Shown piece after piece: positions 40,980-49,392 of a stretch of 64,000 bases of DNA. This DNA comes from Clostridiales bacterium (lineage in GTDB: Bacteria > Bacillota > Clostridia > Saccharofermentanales > Saccharofermentanaceae). Each line of letters opens with the position of its first letter. Position 1 is the first letter of the stretch. The DNA lies in the NCBI GenBank assembly GCA_017451265.1, contig JAFSPU010000012.1, positions 248,001 through 312,000 of the forward strand, written 5' to 3'. A model generated the notes under the pieces. It worked only from the letters and a program-made list of their open reading frames with translations, was not told the origin of the DNA and did not search any database. The position numbers were made by a program, and so were the translations under genes.

Positions 40980-41788
40980 GATTCTTGAGAAAACTTGTTC
41001 CGGATATCTATATCGGCCTCATAATCGTATTCCTTTATCTGCCGATCCTTCTTCTGATCGTTTATTCGTTCAACAGCGTGCCTAAGTCATTTATCTGGGG
41101 AGGATTCACGCTGAGAAACTACACGAGCCTGTTCTCCGGAAGTGACGGAGGAGAGCTTCTGGAGTCTTTGCTTGAGACGCTTAAGATCGCGGCCATCGCG
41201 TCTGTCGTATCGACAGTCTTCGGGGCTGTGAGCTGTCTTGGCATCGTATATCTTCCGAAGAAGCTGCAGAACTTTATCATGAATGTAACTTACATTCCTA
41301 ATGTTATGCCTGAGCTCGTTATCGGTATCGCATTCATGCTCCTGTTCTCTTTCCTGGGAGTACAGAAGGGCGAGTTCACACTGATCTGCGCACACATCGC
41401 TTTCTGTGTGCCTTTCGCGATCCTGTCGATCGATCCCAAGATCAAGCAGCTTGATAAGAATCTTTCTGAAGCTGCGATGGATCTGGGTGCTACAAGGCTC
41501 CAGACCTTAAGACTCGTTATCATCCCTGAGATAATGCCCGGCATACTTTCTTCACTGATGCTCACATTCACACTCTCGGTAGATGACTACCTTATCAGTA
41601 ACTTCAACGTCAACTCTTCTGTGCAGACTCTGCCCATGAAGATCTACAGTATGGCCAAGTTCGGCGTTAACCCGAAGATGAACGCTCTCACCACAATCTT
41701 ATTTGCTGCAGTGTTCATACTTTTGATCGTATCCAATTTCTCCCGCGTCAAGGGAGCAAAAGATAAAAACGGAGGAATGAAGAAATGA
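40976..41788 (+). CDS. potC: Spermidine/putrescine ABC transporter permease PotC
   Basis: Second permease, 270 residues with six membrane helices and the EAA loop EAAMDLGATRLQTLRLVIIPEIMPGI. It starts with GTG at 40976, nine nt after GGAGG (40962-40966) within the potB end. Normal length, without the extension seen in PotB. The stop overlaps the start of potD by 4 nt. Confidence 0.92.
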   Translation: MRFLRKLVPDIYIGLIIVFLYLPILLLIVYSFNSVPKSFIWGGFTLRNYTSLFSGSDGGELLESLLETLKIAAIASVVSTVFGAVSCLGIVYLPKKLQNFIMNVTYIPNVMPELVIGIAFMLLFSFLGVQKGEFTLICAHIAFCVPFAILSIDPKIKQLDKNLSEAAMDLGATRLQTLRLVIIPEIMPGILSSLMLTFTLSVDDYLISNFNVNSSVQTLPMKIYSMAKFGVNPKMNALTTILFAAVFILLIVSNFSRVKGAKDKNGGMKK

Positions 41789-42891
41789 AGAACATTAAGA
41801 GATTTGTAAGTGCTGCCGTCTGCGCATCACTTCTTGCAATGTCTGCGTTTACTGCCTGCGACAGCAGACAGGAGCTCATCATCTATAACTGGGGTGAGTA
41901 CATCGCAGAGGACACCATCGCCAAGTTTGAGGCAGCTTATCCTCAGTACAGAGTAATCTACAGAACTTTCGAGACTAATGAGACGATGTATCCTAACCTG
42001 GATAACACTTATGACGTTATCATTCCTTCCGAGTACATGGTCTGCAGACTTATCAACGAGGAGAGGATCCAGCCCCTCGATATGTCCATGCTTCCTAATG
42101 TAACTTCGTACATGGATCCTATGTTCAACAATATGACTTACTCACAGGATGCAGAGCTGTCTGCTGAGGTTCTCGACTATGCTATCCCGTACCTGTACTG
42201 CACAGTAGGACTTGTTTACGACGCTAACAGAGTTGATATCCCTGAGGGCACAACAGACCCTGCAATTATCTGGGGTGCACTTTTCGATGAGGCTAACGCA
42301 GGTAACGTAGGCATGTACGACTCAATGAGAGAGTCCATCGGTGTTGCTCTGAACTACCTCGGCTACTCCATCAATTCCCTTAATGATGACGAGCTTGCTG
42401 AGGCTATGCAGCTTCTTATCGACCAGAAGACAAATCTTAACCCCACATACGGCGTAGATAACCTCAAGGATAAGATGGCTTCCGGTGAGATGGCTCTGTC
42501 CGTAGCGTGGTCCGGTGATCACATCGTTATGCTCGACAGAATCGCTGAGCTCGGAGGCAATGATGACATCGACTTGAGATTCGTTCTGCCTGAGGGATCT
42601 AACTACTCCGTAGATATGATGTGCATCCCCAGCAACGCTGCTAACTACGAGGGCGCGCACGATTTCATCAACTTCATGTATGATCCTGATATCGCTCTTG
42701 AGAACTGCGAGTATGTAGGCTATTCAACACCTAACGTCGCTGCAAGAGACATGCTCGATCCCGAGATTTCCGGAAATGTTTACTACTATCCTACAGAGGA
42801 GATCTTCTCTACACTCGAGGTATACTATTCTTCTTCCGAGTACGAGGAGAGGTATGCAGAAATCTGGAACACGGTTAAGGCCTCTGCATAA
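41785..42891 (+). CDS. potD: Polyamine-binding lipoprotein PotD
   Basis: Extracellular substrate-binding protein of 368 residues, anchored through a lipobox Cys at about residue 25 (SAFTAC). The mature part begins LIIYNWGEYIAEDTIAKFE, the signature start of PotD/PotF, and includes GVDNLKDKMASGEMALSVAWSGD. Acidic and tryptophan residues suit polyamine binding; spermidine versus putrescine is not decided. It is the last gene of the operon. Confidence 0.92.
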   Translation: MKNIKRFVSAAVCASLLAMSAFTACDSRQELIIYNWGEYIAEDTIAKFEAAYPQYRVIYRTFETNETMYPNLDNTYDVIIPSEYMVCRLINEERIQPLDMSMLPNVTSYMDPMFNNMTYSQDAELSAEVLDYAIPYLYCTVGLVYDANRVDIPEGTTDPAIIWGALFDEANAGNVGMYDSMRESIGVALNYLGYSINSLNDDELAEAMQLLIDQKTNLNPTYGVDNLKDKMASGEMALSVAWSGDHIVMLDRIAELGGNDDIDLRFVLPEGSNYSVDMMCIPSNAANYEGAHDFINFMYDPDIALENCEYVGYSTPNVAARDMLDPEISGNVYYYPTEEIFSTLEVYYSSSEYEERYAEIWNTVKASA

Positions 42892-42892
42892 C

Positions 42893-42921
42893 TTGTATTT
42901 TAGGTGAATTGAGTATATTCT
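42893..42921 (+). promoter_or_regulatory. Possible promoter of proB
   Basis: TTGTAT (42893-42898), 17 bp, TATTCT (42916-42921). A GGCGG/CCGCC hairpin (about 42927-42950) follows in the leader or ends the pot transcript; it has no T-run. Confidence 0.3.
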
Positions 42922-42976
42922 TAACGGGCGGTTTGAGCGATCGGGCCGCCTGTATTATGAGAGAGGAGCCCGCATT

Positions 42977-43801
42977 ATGCAGGTTGAGGACATCGGCGGT
43001 TCACGTTATGCGGTGAACTTCGCGAAAAGAATAGTGGTTAAGGTAGGTACTTCTACCATCACTTATGAGAACGGCAAGATGAATCACGGCAACATCGACA
43101 AGCTGTGCCGCGGTATTGCCGACATCTGGAACAGCGGTCGTGAGGTTATCCTCGTAACTTCAGGTGCGATCGGTGTAGGCATCGGAAGCCTTAATCTCCC
43201 AAGTAAGCCGGATGATATCCCTCAGAAACAGGCTATCGCAGCTGTAGGCCAGTGCGAGCTCATGAACGCTTATACAAGATCCTTTGCCGAGTATTCCTAT
43301 GTGTGCGGACAGATACTGCTCACCAAGGACGGCATCGCAGACAAGCTTCAGAGACATAACATCACCAATACACTTGAGGCCATGCTCGAGAAGCATCTGA
43401 TCCCTGTCATCAATGAGAATGATACAGTATCTACATCCGAGATCTGGCATAACGGTACTTTCGGCGATAACGATACTCTCTCTGCAGACGTTGCTATCCT
43501 GACAAATGCGGACCTTCTCATTATCCTTTCTGATATCGACGGTCTTTACACTAGTAACCCCAGGGAGGACGAGAATGCCAAGAGGATCTCTTATGTAGAG
43601 GAGATCACTGACGAGATGCTCGGGTTCTCCAAGGGCGCGGGCAGCAAGCTCGGTACCGGCGGAATGTATACAAAGATCACTGCAATGCAGATGGTAACGG
43701 GCAAGGGCATCAACGGCGTTATAGCTTCAGGCTCCCAGCCTCAGGTCCTTGAACAGATCCTGGATCAGGACGATATCGGAACGTTCTTCGCTGCGAAATA
43801 A
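42977..43801 (+). CDS. proB: Glutamate 5-kinase
   Basis: First step of proline synthesis: glutamate plus ATP to glutamyl 5-phosphate. The 274 residues form the amino acid kinase fold: VVKVGTSTIT, VTSGAIGVG, INENDTVS, FGDNDTLSADVA and GTGGMYTKITAA-like GTGGMYTKITAM. The C-terminal PUA domain of E. coli ProB is missing, as in many Bacillota. GAGAGGAG precedes the ATG. proA is not adjacent, which is unusual since proB and proA normally pair. Confidence 0.92.
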   Translation: MQVEDIGGSRYAVNFAKRIVVKVGTSTITYENGKMNHGNIDKLCRGIADIWNSGREVILVTSGAIGVGIGSLNLPSKPDDIPQKQAIAAVGQCELMNAYTRSFAEYSYVCGQILLTKDGIADKLQRHNITNTLEAMLEKHLIPVINENDTVSTSEIWHNGTFGDNDTLSADVAILTNADLLIILSDIDGLYTSNPREDENAKRISYVEEITDEMLGFSKGAGSKLGTGGMYTKITAMQMVTGKGINGVIASGSQPQVLEQILDQDDIGTFFAAK

Positions 43802-43805
43802 AAAT

Positions 43806-43829
43806 ATATCGAAAAACAATAAAATCTTC
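43806..43829 (+). promoter_or_regulatory. Operator-like block upstream of the DUF2975 gene
   Basis: ATATCGAAAAACAATAAAAT begins a 38-nt segment (43806-43843) that matches 51137-51174 at 33 of 38 positions. It abuts the -35 box at 43830. Probably bound by the small XRE protein at 44377 (inference). Confidence 0.55.
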
Positions 43830-43858
43830 TTGCAAAACAATATTGAGTATGCTACTAT
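43830..43858 (+). promoter_or_regulatory. Promoter of the DUF2975-XRE pair
   Basis: TTGCAA (43830-43835), 17 bp, TACTAT (43853-43858). The same geometry with the same -35 is found at 51161-51189 before the DUF4173-like gene. Confidence 0.5.
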
Positions 43859-43905
43859 GATGTCATAAGAGCATGCTCAATTCTTTTTTGAGGAGGAATA
43901 GGGAA

Positions 43906-44358
43906 ATGAGATACAACGACAGAATTATAAGATGGTCTAAGATTGCGACGATCTTATTCATTGCGATAGTGGTTGTAGCAGATGTTTTCGGAATAGCAAT
44001 TGCCCAGTACATAAGCTACTGTCTGGGTGACAGATTTGATACAGCGGCAGTTGCCGTGATGTCTGTAGTCTGGTACCTTGGAACAGTTGCCGCTTACGTT
44101 ATTCTTATCAGTGTATTTAAGCTTCTGACAAATATGAGTAAGGATGTTGTGTTTGACAGAGCAAATACCAGGCTTATGAATATAATCACGGCGGCGCTTA
44201 TCGCTATCGGCGTAATATGTGTTGCAGCAGGTTTTATCTGGTTCGGCGCATATTTCCTTACCATCATCTCACTGTTTATGGCACTTATCGTACTTTGTGT
44301 TAAGGTAGTATTTGCCAAGGCCATCGAGATGAAGGAAGAAATGGATCTTACTATCTGA
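43906..44358 (+). CDS. DUF2975 membrane protein
   Basis: A 150-residue protein with four membrane helices (about 14-36, 53-72, 95-117, 122-142), the plan of DUF2975 (YoaS-like). Such genes are almost always followed by a small XRE regulator, as here, and the pair is thought to work as membrane-linked regulation of unknown purpose. AGGAGG (43891-43896) decides for ATG at 43906; the frame is open upstream to 43873. Confidence 0.8.
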   Translation: MRYNDRIIRWSKIATILFIAIVVVADVFGIAIAQYISYCLGDRFDTAAVAVMSVVWYLGTVAAYVILISVFKLLTNMSKDVVFDRANTRLMNIITAALIAIGVICVAAGFIWFGAYFLTIISLFMALIVLCVKVVFAKAIEMKEEMDLTI

Positions 44359-44376
44359 TGAAGGGAGGAGAGCATA

Positions 44377-44586
44377 ATGATCATTGTAAATCTTGATGTA
44401 ATGATGGCTAAGCGTAAGATCTCCTCCGGAGACCTGGCGCAGAAAGTGGGTATCACGCCTGCCAATCTGTCGATACTGAAGAATCAGAAGGCCAAGGCTG
44501 TGAGGTTTTCTACTCTTAACGATATCTGCAAGGCTCTGGACTGTCAGCCCGGAGATATCCTGGAGTATCGGGAAGACGAAGAATAA
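44377..44586 (+). CDS. Small XRE-family regulator (YozG-like)
   Basis: A 69-residue single-domain DNA-binding protein. The helix-turn-helix covers about residues 14-55 (SGDLAQKVGITPANLSILKNQKAKAVRF), followed by LNDICKALDCQPGDILEY, typical of the YozG group that accompanies DUF2975. It is 18 nt downstream of the DUF2975 gene with GGGAGGAG before the ATG. It probably binds the repeat block at 43806 and its copy at 51137. Confidence 0.88.
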   Translation: MIIVNLDVMMAKRKISSGDLAQKVGITPANLSILKNQKAKAVRFSTLNDICKALDCQPGDILEYREDEE

Positions 44587-44615
44587 TAAAAAAGATGGAA
44601 TATGGAATAGGGATC

Positions 44616-44648
44616 AAAGAGGCGGTAAAAACCGCCTCTTTACTTGTT
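44616..44648 (+). terminator. Terminator after the DUF2975-XRE pair
   Basis: AAAGAGGCGGT (44616-44626), loop AAAA, ACCGCCTCTTT (44631-44641), then ACTTGTTTT. An 11-bp stem with a weak T-tract. Confidence 0.75.
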
Positions 44649-44696
44649 TTGTTTATTCTTTATTAATAATTGCCCTATATATTAAGAATTTTTGCC

Positions 44697-47003
44697 ATGA
44701 TAAAATTAGGTATGGCTTGGTTTGTTGTAATAGTGTCACTCTTTGCGATAGTAACTATTATCTGTCTCGTTCGCACAAGAAGGAGTGAGAAGGAGATTGC
44801 GCCGTTTGTTGAGCACTGCCTTTTCTGGCTGCTCGTGCCTATCCTTTCCAACATAGTTATCGCCATAAGTGATGATCTTGCCATATGCAGACTGTGCTTC
44901 ACCATTTACTTTATCAGTACGACCATTCTGCTTTTCTACTTCATGGAATTCTCCCTGAAGTTCTGTAATTATGAATATAGACATCCGCTGTTTAGACCCT
45001 TGCTCCTGGGAATGGTAGCATTCGATACCATAAGCGTTTCACTTAATCTTGTATTCGATCATGTATTCATGGTAACGACCGAGCCTGCCGCAGACGGCGT
45101 AGATGTTATCTTCCATTCCCTGTGGTATCACAAGGTGCATCTTGCGGTTTCGGCAATACTCCTTGCCATCTCGGTTATTACGCTTGCCACCAAGTGCATA
45201 AAGTCATCAAGGCTTTACAGAGACCGTTATCTGATCATACTTCTGGCTACTATCGGTACTTCCGTCTGGGAGTCGTTCCATGTATTTACGAACGGAGTTG
45301 TAGATGAATCCATCATCGGTATATGCGCGATGGGCCTGTTCATCTACATCTATGCGATGGAATATGTTCCGTCGATCCTTATGGATGAGATGAAGAAGAC
45401 CGTACTTGCCACAGTATCCGACGGCATCCTGTTCTTCGATGAGAACCGTGACTGTATCTACATCAATTCAGCCGCATCTTTGCAGCTCGGACTGGGTCTG
45501 GATGAGACAGGACCTGCCTTCGAGAAGTTGCTTGCACTCACAGGCGAGGACCGTGAGGAGTCAGCCAACTACAACGCCAAAGTAATTACATGTACCAAGC
45601 ACGAGGACGGCGAGGAATACATATATGATATAGAGTTCCATAAGCTTCATGACCTTCAGGGTAAGCTTATCGGTTCTTTCGCGAAGATCACCGATACGAC
45701 AGAAAGATCCAAGCGTGAGAAGATGAATAAGTTCCTCGCAACTCACGATAAGCTCACCGGTATCTACAACACCGACCGTCTGTTCGATGAGATCAGACAG
45801 GTTATCACAGCCAATCCCGACAAGGAGTTCTATGTCCTTGCATCTGATATCAAGGAATTCAAGCTGGTTAACGACAGATATGGAAGAGCGTTTGCCGATA
45901 AGCTTCTCGTGAAGATCGCTGATCTGATGCGCGAGAAGGTCGTATCCGATACTACCCGTTACGGAAGGATCGGTTCAGATAAGTTCGGAATTCTTATTGA
46001 GAAAGCAAATTACAATGAAGAGACTTTCATATCGGCTATGCGTGAAGTTCCGAATCTGGACAGAAATCTTGTTGTTCCGATCATCATTCACATAGGTGCA
46101 TATGAGATAGAAGACAGGAATATGCCTATATCCGCCATGTTTGACCGTGCCTTCATTGCCATCGCACAGGTTAAGCATGAAGCAGATCTTAAGGTGTCCT
46201 ATTACGAAGACGATTCCAGAGCTGCATTGCTGTGGGATCAGAAGATCACAGAGCAGCTTGATAATGCCATTATCACAGGTCAGATCGTACCTTACCTGCA
46301 GGCTCAGGTTGACCGTGACGGTAAGGTCGTAGGCGCTGAGGTCCTGGTAAGATGGATCCATCCTGATGAAGGCTTCATGCCTCCGGGAAGATTCCTGTCT
46401 GTTCTGGAGAGGAACGGAAGGATCGCCAAGATCGACCAGTATATCTGGGAATGCGCATGCAGGATCTTAAGAAGATGGTCCTTCGAAGGACGCGATGATC
46501 TGTATCTGTCAGTAAACATCTCTCCTAAGGACTTCTATATGATCGATGTGCCCGAGTGCATCATCGGCCTGGCGGAGAAATATGAGCTCGACAGAAAGCG
46601 CTTAAGACTTGAGATCACTGAGACTATCATGATGGACGACATCGATGAGAAGCTCAAGACCATAGATAAGTTAAGAGAAGCCGGATTTATTGTTGAGATG
46701 GATGACTTCGGAAGCGGATACTCATCACTAAACATGCTTAAGGATATGCCTGTTGATGTATTGAAGCTCGACATGATCTTCCTTAAGGATACGGCACATG
46801 ACGAGAGGACTAAGAAGATCATGTCCCTCATCATCGACCTCGCCAAGAGTCTTGATGTTCCCGTTATTGCTGAGGGCGTCGAGACAGTAGAGCAGGTTGA
46901 CTTCCTTGCCAAGATGGGCTGCGATTACTTCCAGGGTTACTACTTCGCCCGTCCGGTAAGTCTTGATGAATATGAGAAGAAGAATCTTTCTTCAGCTTCA
47001 TAA
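44697..47003 (+). CDS. 7TM-PAS-GGDEF-EAL c-di-GMP phosphodiesterase
   Basis: Membrane c-di-GMP protein of about 768 residues. The N-terminal 220 residues hold about seven helices like the 7TM region of some histidine kinases; a PAS domain (about 235-350) follows, then a GGDEF domain whose active site reads GSDKF and must be inactive as a cyclase, then EAL (about 510-760). EAL residues are kept: EVLVR (ExLxR), VNISPKDF, LRLEITET, MDDFGSGYSSL, LKLD and AEGVET, so it should degrade c-di-GMP, with the GGDEF part perhaps binding GTP. The start is unsure: ATG at 44697 or 44712; TTG at 44670 is less likely. No ribosome binding site is clear. Confidence 0.86.
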   Translation: MIKLGMAWFVVIVSLFAIVTIICLVRTRRSEKEIAPFVEHCLFWLLVPILSNIVIAISDDLAICRLCFTIYFISTTILLFYFMEFSLKFCNYEYRHPLFRPLLLGMVAFDTISVSLNLVFDHVFMVTTEPAADGVDVIFHSLWYHKVHLAVSAILLAISVITLATKCIKSSRLYRDRYLIILLATIGTSVWESFHVFTNGVVDESIIGICAMGLFIYIYAMEYVPSILMDEMKKTVLATVSDGILFFDENRDCIYINSAASLQLGLGLDETGPAFEKLLALTGEDREESANYNAKVITCTKHEDGEEYIYDIEFHKLHDLQGKLIGSFAKITDTTERSKREKMNKFLATHDKLTGIYNTDRLFDEIRQVITANPDKEFYVLASDIKEFKLVNDRYGRAFADKLLVKIADLMREKVVSDTTRYGRIGSDKFGILIEKANYNEETFISAMREVPNLDRNLVVPIIIHIGAYEIEDRNMPISAMFDRAFIAIAQVKHEADLKVSYYEDDSRAALLWDQKITEQLDNAIITGQIVPYLQAQVDRDGKVVGAEVLVRWIHPDEGFMPPGRFLSVLERNGRIAKIDQYIWECACRILRRWSFEGRDDLYLSVNISPKDFYMIDVPECIIGLAEKYELDRKRLRLEITETIMMDDIDEKLKTIDKLREAGFIVEMDDFGSGYSSLNMLKDMPVDVLKLDMIFLKDTAHDERTKKIMSLIIDLAKSLDVPVIAEGVETVEQVDFLAKMGCDYFQGYYFARPVSLDEYEKKNLSSAS

Positions 47004-47035
47004 AATGAATCTAATTAAAAAAAGGAGATAAGAAC

Positions 47036-47575
47036 ATGGCAAACAAGTATGAAGGTACACAGACCGAGAAGAATCTGCAGGCAGCTTTCGCAGGCGAGAG
47101 CCAGGCAAGAAACAAGTACACTTATTTTGCATCCAAGGCTAAGAAGGAAGGCTTCGAGCAGATCGCTGAGATCTTCCTGAAGACAGCTGACAACGAGAAG
47201 GAGCATGCCAAGATGTGGTTCAAGGAACTGAACGGCATCGGTGACACTGCAGAGAACCTCGCAGCTGCAGCTGACGGCGAGAACTATGAGTGGACTGACA
47301 TGTATGAGGACTTCGCCAAGACAGCTGAGGCTGAAGGCTTTACAGCGCTTGCTGCCAAGTTCCGTATGGTCGGTGCCATCGAGAAGCAGCACGAGGAAAG
47401 ATACCGTGCACTCCTCAACAACGTTGAGATGAAACAGGTGTTCGAGAAGAGTGAGGTTAAGGTCTGGGAGTGCAGAAACTGCGGTCACATCGTAGTAGGT
47501 ACAAATGCTCCTCAGGTCTGCCCTGTATGCGCTCATCCTCAGAGCTATTTCGAAGTGCGTTCTGAGAATTATTGA
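47036..47575 (+). CDS. rbr: Rubrerythrin
   Basis: Peroxide-reducing diiron protein of anaerobes, 179 residues. The ferritin-like domain has ExxH pairs ([31 protein letters not shown]); the C-terminal rubredoxin domain has two CxxC knuckles (WECRNCGH and CPVCAHP). AAAGGAG precedes the ATG. It lies 32 nt after the EAL gene without a visible terminator or promoter, so it may be co-transcribed or use a promoter inside that gene. Confidence 0.95.
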   Translation: MANKYEGTQTEKNLQAAFAGESQARNKYTYFASKAKKEGFEQIAEIFLKTADNEKEHAKMWFKELNGIGDTAENLAAAADGENYEWTDMYEDFAKTAEAEGFTALAAKFRMVGAIEKQHEERYRALLNNVEMKQVFEKSEVKVWECRNCGHIVVGTNAPQVCPVCAHPQSYFEVRSENY

Positions 47576-47597
47576 TAATTATAAGTTTGGGCAAATT

Positions 47598-47625
47598 AAG
47601 GAGTCGCTGAGGCGGCTCCTTTTTT
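47598..47625 (+). terminator. Rho-independent terminator of rubrerythrin
   Basis: AAGGAGTCGC (47598-47607), loop TGAG, GCGGCTCCTT (47612-47621) with one G-U pair, then TTTT. The T-run runs into the -35 of the next promoter. Confidence 0.88.
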
Positions 47626-47652
47626 GACGCGATTTATACGCGGGTGTATTAT
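47624..47652 (+). promoter_or_regulatory. Promoter of the acyl-CoA synthetase gene
   Basis: TTGACG (47624-47629), 17 bp, TATTAT (47647-47652). A sequence TTGAAAATCAG at 47660-47670, near the start point, resembles a degenerate FabT site. Confidence 0.65.
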
Positions 47653-47687
47653 TAAAAGGTTGAAAATCAGGGGGCGGAGGACATAAG

Positions 47688-49328
47688 ATGCCTGTTACCG
47701 AATTACTTAAGAGAAATGCCGCCGAGCACGGAAATGAAGTCGCTCTGGTGGAGATTAATCCGACGATGGAAGAGACGAGAAAATTCTCTTATAAGGAATA
47801 CGATCTCGTTCAGCAGACCAAACCTACAAAATATTACAGAAGACAGCTTACATGGCAGGTCTTCGACGAGAAGGCAAACCGCGTAGCCAATATGCTCCTG
47901 GACAAGGGCATTCAGAGAGGCGATAAAGTTGCTATTCTCATGTTCAACTGCCTTGAGTGGCTTCCCATTTACTTCGGAATCCTGAAGGCCGGTGCTATCG
48001 CAGTTCCTTTTAATTTCAGATATACAGCCAATGAGATCTCTTATTGCGCTAATCTTGCCGAGGTATCCATTCTCATCTTCGGACCCGAGTTTGTGGACCG
48101 TATCAATACCAATGCGGATGAGATCTCGAGAAACAGGGTTCTTATCTTCGTCGGCGGCGAAGGCAAGCCTGCTTTTGCCGAGAACTACTGGTCTCTCGTA
48201 GCTGATTATCCGAGCACGGATCCCGGAATCAAGCTTACAGATGATGACCTCGCTGCTATCTATTTCTCTTCCGGAACAACAGGTTTCCCGAAGGCTATCC
48301 TTCATCCTCACAGAAGCCTTACTCAGGCTGCCGAGATGGAGGCTGTTCACCATCATACGACGAAGGACGACTGCTTCCTCTGCATTCCTCCTCTGTACCA
48401 CACAGGTGCGAAGTTCCACTGGATGGGTTCGCTTTGGACATGCAGCAAGGCTGTACTTCTTAAGGGTGCCAAGCCTGATGTTATACTCCGTGCAGTTTCA
48501 GACGAGCACTGCACGAATGTGTGGCTCCTCGTACCGTGGGCTCAGGATATCCTCGATGCATTGGACAGCGGCGAGCTGAAGATCGAAGACTATGAACTGT
48601 CTCAGTGGAGACTTATGCATATCGGTGCGCAGCCTGTACCGCCTTCACTCATTCGTCACTGGAGAGATTACTTCCCGGATCACCAGTACGATACGAACTA
48701 CGGTCTTTCCGAGTCGACCGGCCCCGGATGCGTTCACCTCGGTCTTGAGAATACTCATAAGGTTGGTGCTATCGGCGTTCCCGGTTACAGATGGGAGTGC
48801 AAGATCATCGATGAGGACGGCAATGAGGTTAAGCAGGGCGAAGTCGGAGAACTCTGTGTTAAGGGTCCCGGCGTAATGCTCGAGTACTATCACAATCCCG
48901 AAGCTACTGCTGCTGCTTTGCACGACGGTTGGCTCTATACCGGTGATATGGCAAGACAGGACGAGGACGGCTTCTATTTCCTCGTTGACCGTAAGAAGGA
49001 TCTTATCGTATCCGGCGGTGAGAATATCTACCCCGTAGAGATCGAGAACTTCCTGCAGGAGTATCCGAAGATCAAGGACGTTGCCGTAATCGGTCTTCCC
49101 GACAAGAGACTCGGTGAGATCACGGGCGCCATCGTTCAGATCGAACCCGGTTCAGGATGCACCGTGGAAGAGATCGAGCAGTTCTGCCTGCAGCTTCCCC
49201 GCTATAAGAGGCCTAAGAAGATCATACTGGCAGACGTACCGCGAAATGCCACGGGTAAGATCGAGAAGCCCGCACTGCGTAAGAAGTACGGCGCAGACCG
49301 CTTAGTTGAAAAAGAAAACATGTCTTAA
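47688..49328 (+). CDS. Acyl-CoA synthetase (AMP-forming)
   Basis: Class I adenylate-forming enzyme of 546 residues that activates a carboxylic acid to its CoA thioester. Motifs: YFSSGTTGFPKAI (ATP loop), YGLSESTGPG, YTGDMARQDEDG, the hinge DRKKDLIVSGGENIYP and the catalytic lysine in NATGKIEK. Medium- or long-chain fatty acids are the likely substrates given the family, but an aromatic or other acid is possible. GGAGG lies before the ATG. It is a single-gene transcript. Confidence 0.87.
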   Translation: MPVTELLKRNAAEHGNEVALVEINPTMEETRKFSYKEYDLVQQTKPTKYYRRQLTWQVFDEKANRVANMLLDKGIQRGDKVAILMFNCLEWLPIYFGILKAGAIAVPFNFRYTANEISYCANLAEVSILIFGPEFVDRINTNADEISRNRVLIFVGGEGKPAFAENYWSLVADYPSTDPGIKLTDDDLAAIYFSSGTTGFPKAILHPHRSLTQAAEMEAVHHHTTKDDCFLCIPPLYHTGAKFHWMGSLWTCSKAVLLKGAKPDVILRAVSDEHCTNVWLLVPWAQDILDALDSGELKIEDYELSQWRLMHIGAQPVPPSLIRHWRDYFPDHQYDTNYGLSESTGPGCVHLGLENTHKVGAIGVPGYRWECKIIDEDGNEVKQGEVGELCVKGPGVMLEYYHNPEATAAALHDGWLYTGDMARQDEDGFYFLVDRKKDLIVSGGENIYPVEIENFLQEYPKIKDVAVIGLPDKRLGEITGAIVQIEPGSGCTVEEIEQFCLQLPRYKRPKKIILADVPRNATGKIEKPALRKKYGADRLVEKENMS

Positions 49329-49390
49329 TCGAATATGCGCTTGGCCGCGAACAGTGCGCTCCGCAACTTGCAGCGCATATGTCGATTAAG
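49324..49390. repeat. Long inverted repeat between convergent genes
   Basis: CTTAATCGAATATGCGCT (49324-49341) pairs with AGCGCATATGTCGATTAAG (49372-49390), 18 bp with one bulge, enclosing a 30-nt GC-rich loop with further GCGC motifs. The left arm includes the stop codon of the synthetase, and the right arm ends 2 nt before the xth stop. There is no T-run. Confidence 0.75.
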
Positions 49391-49392
49391 CC

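Noticed and set aside
42926..42950. GGCGG/CCGCC hairpin as a terminator of the pot operon
   Set aside because: The stem is short with a 14-nt loop and there is no T-run after it; kept only as a note with the proB promoter.
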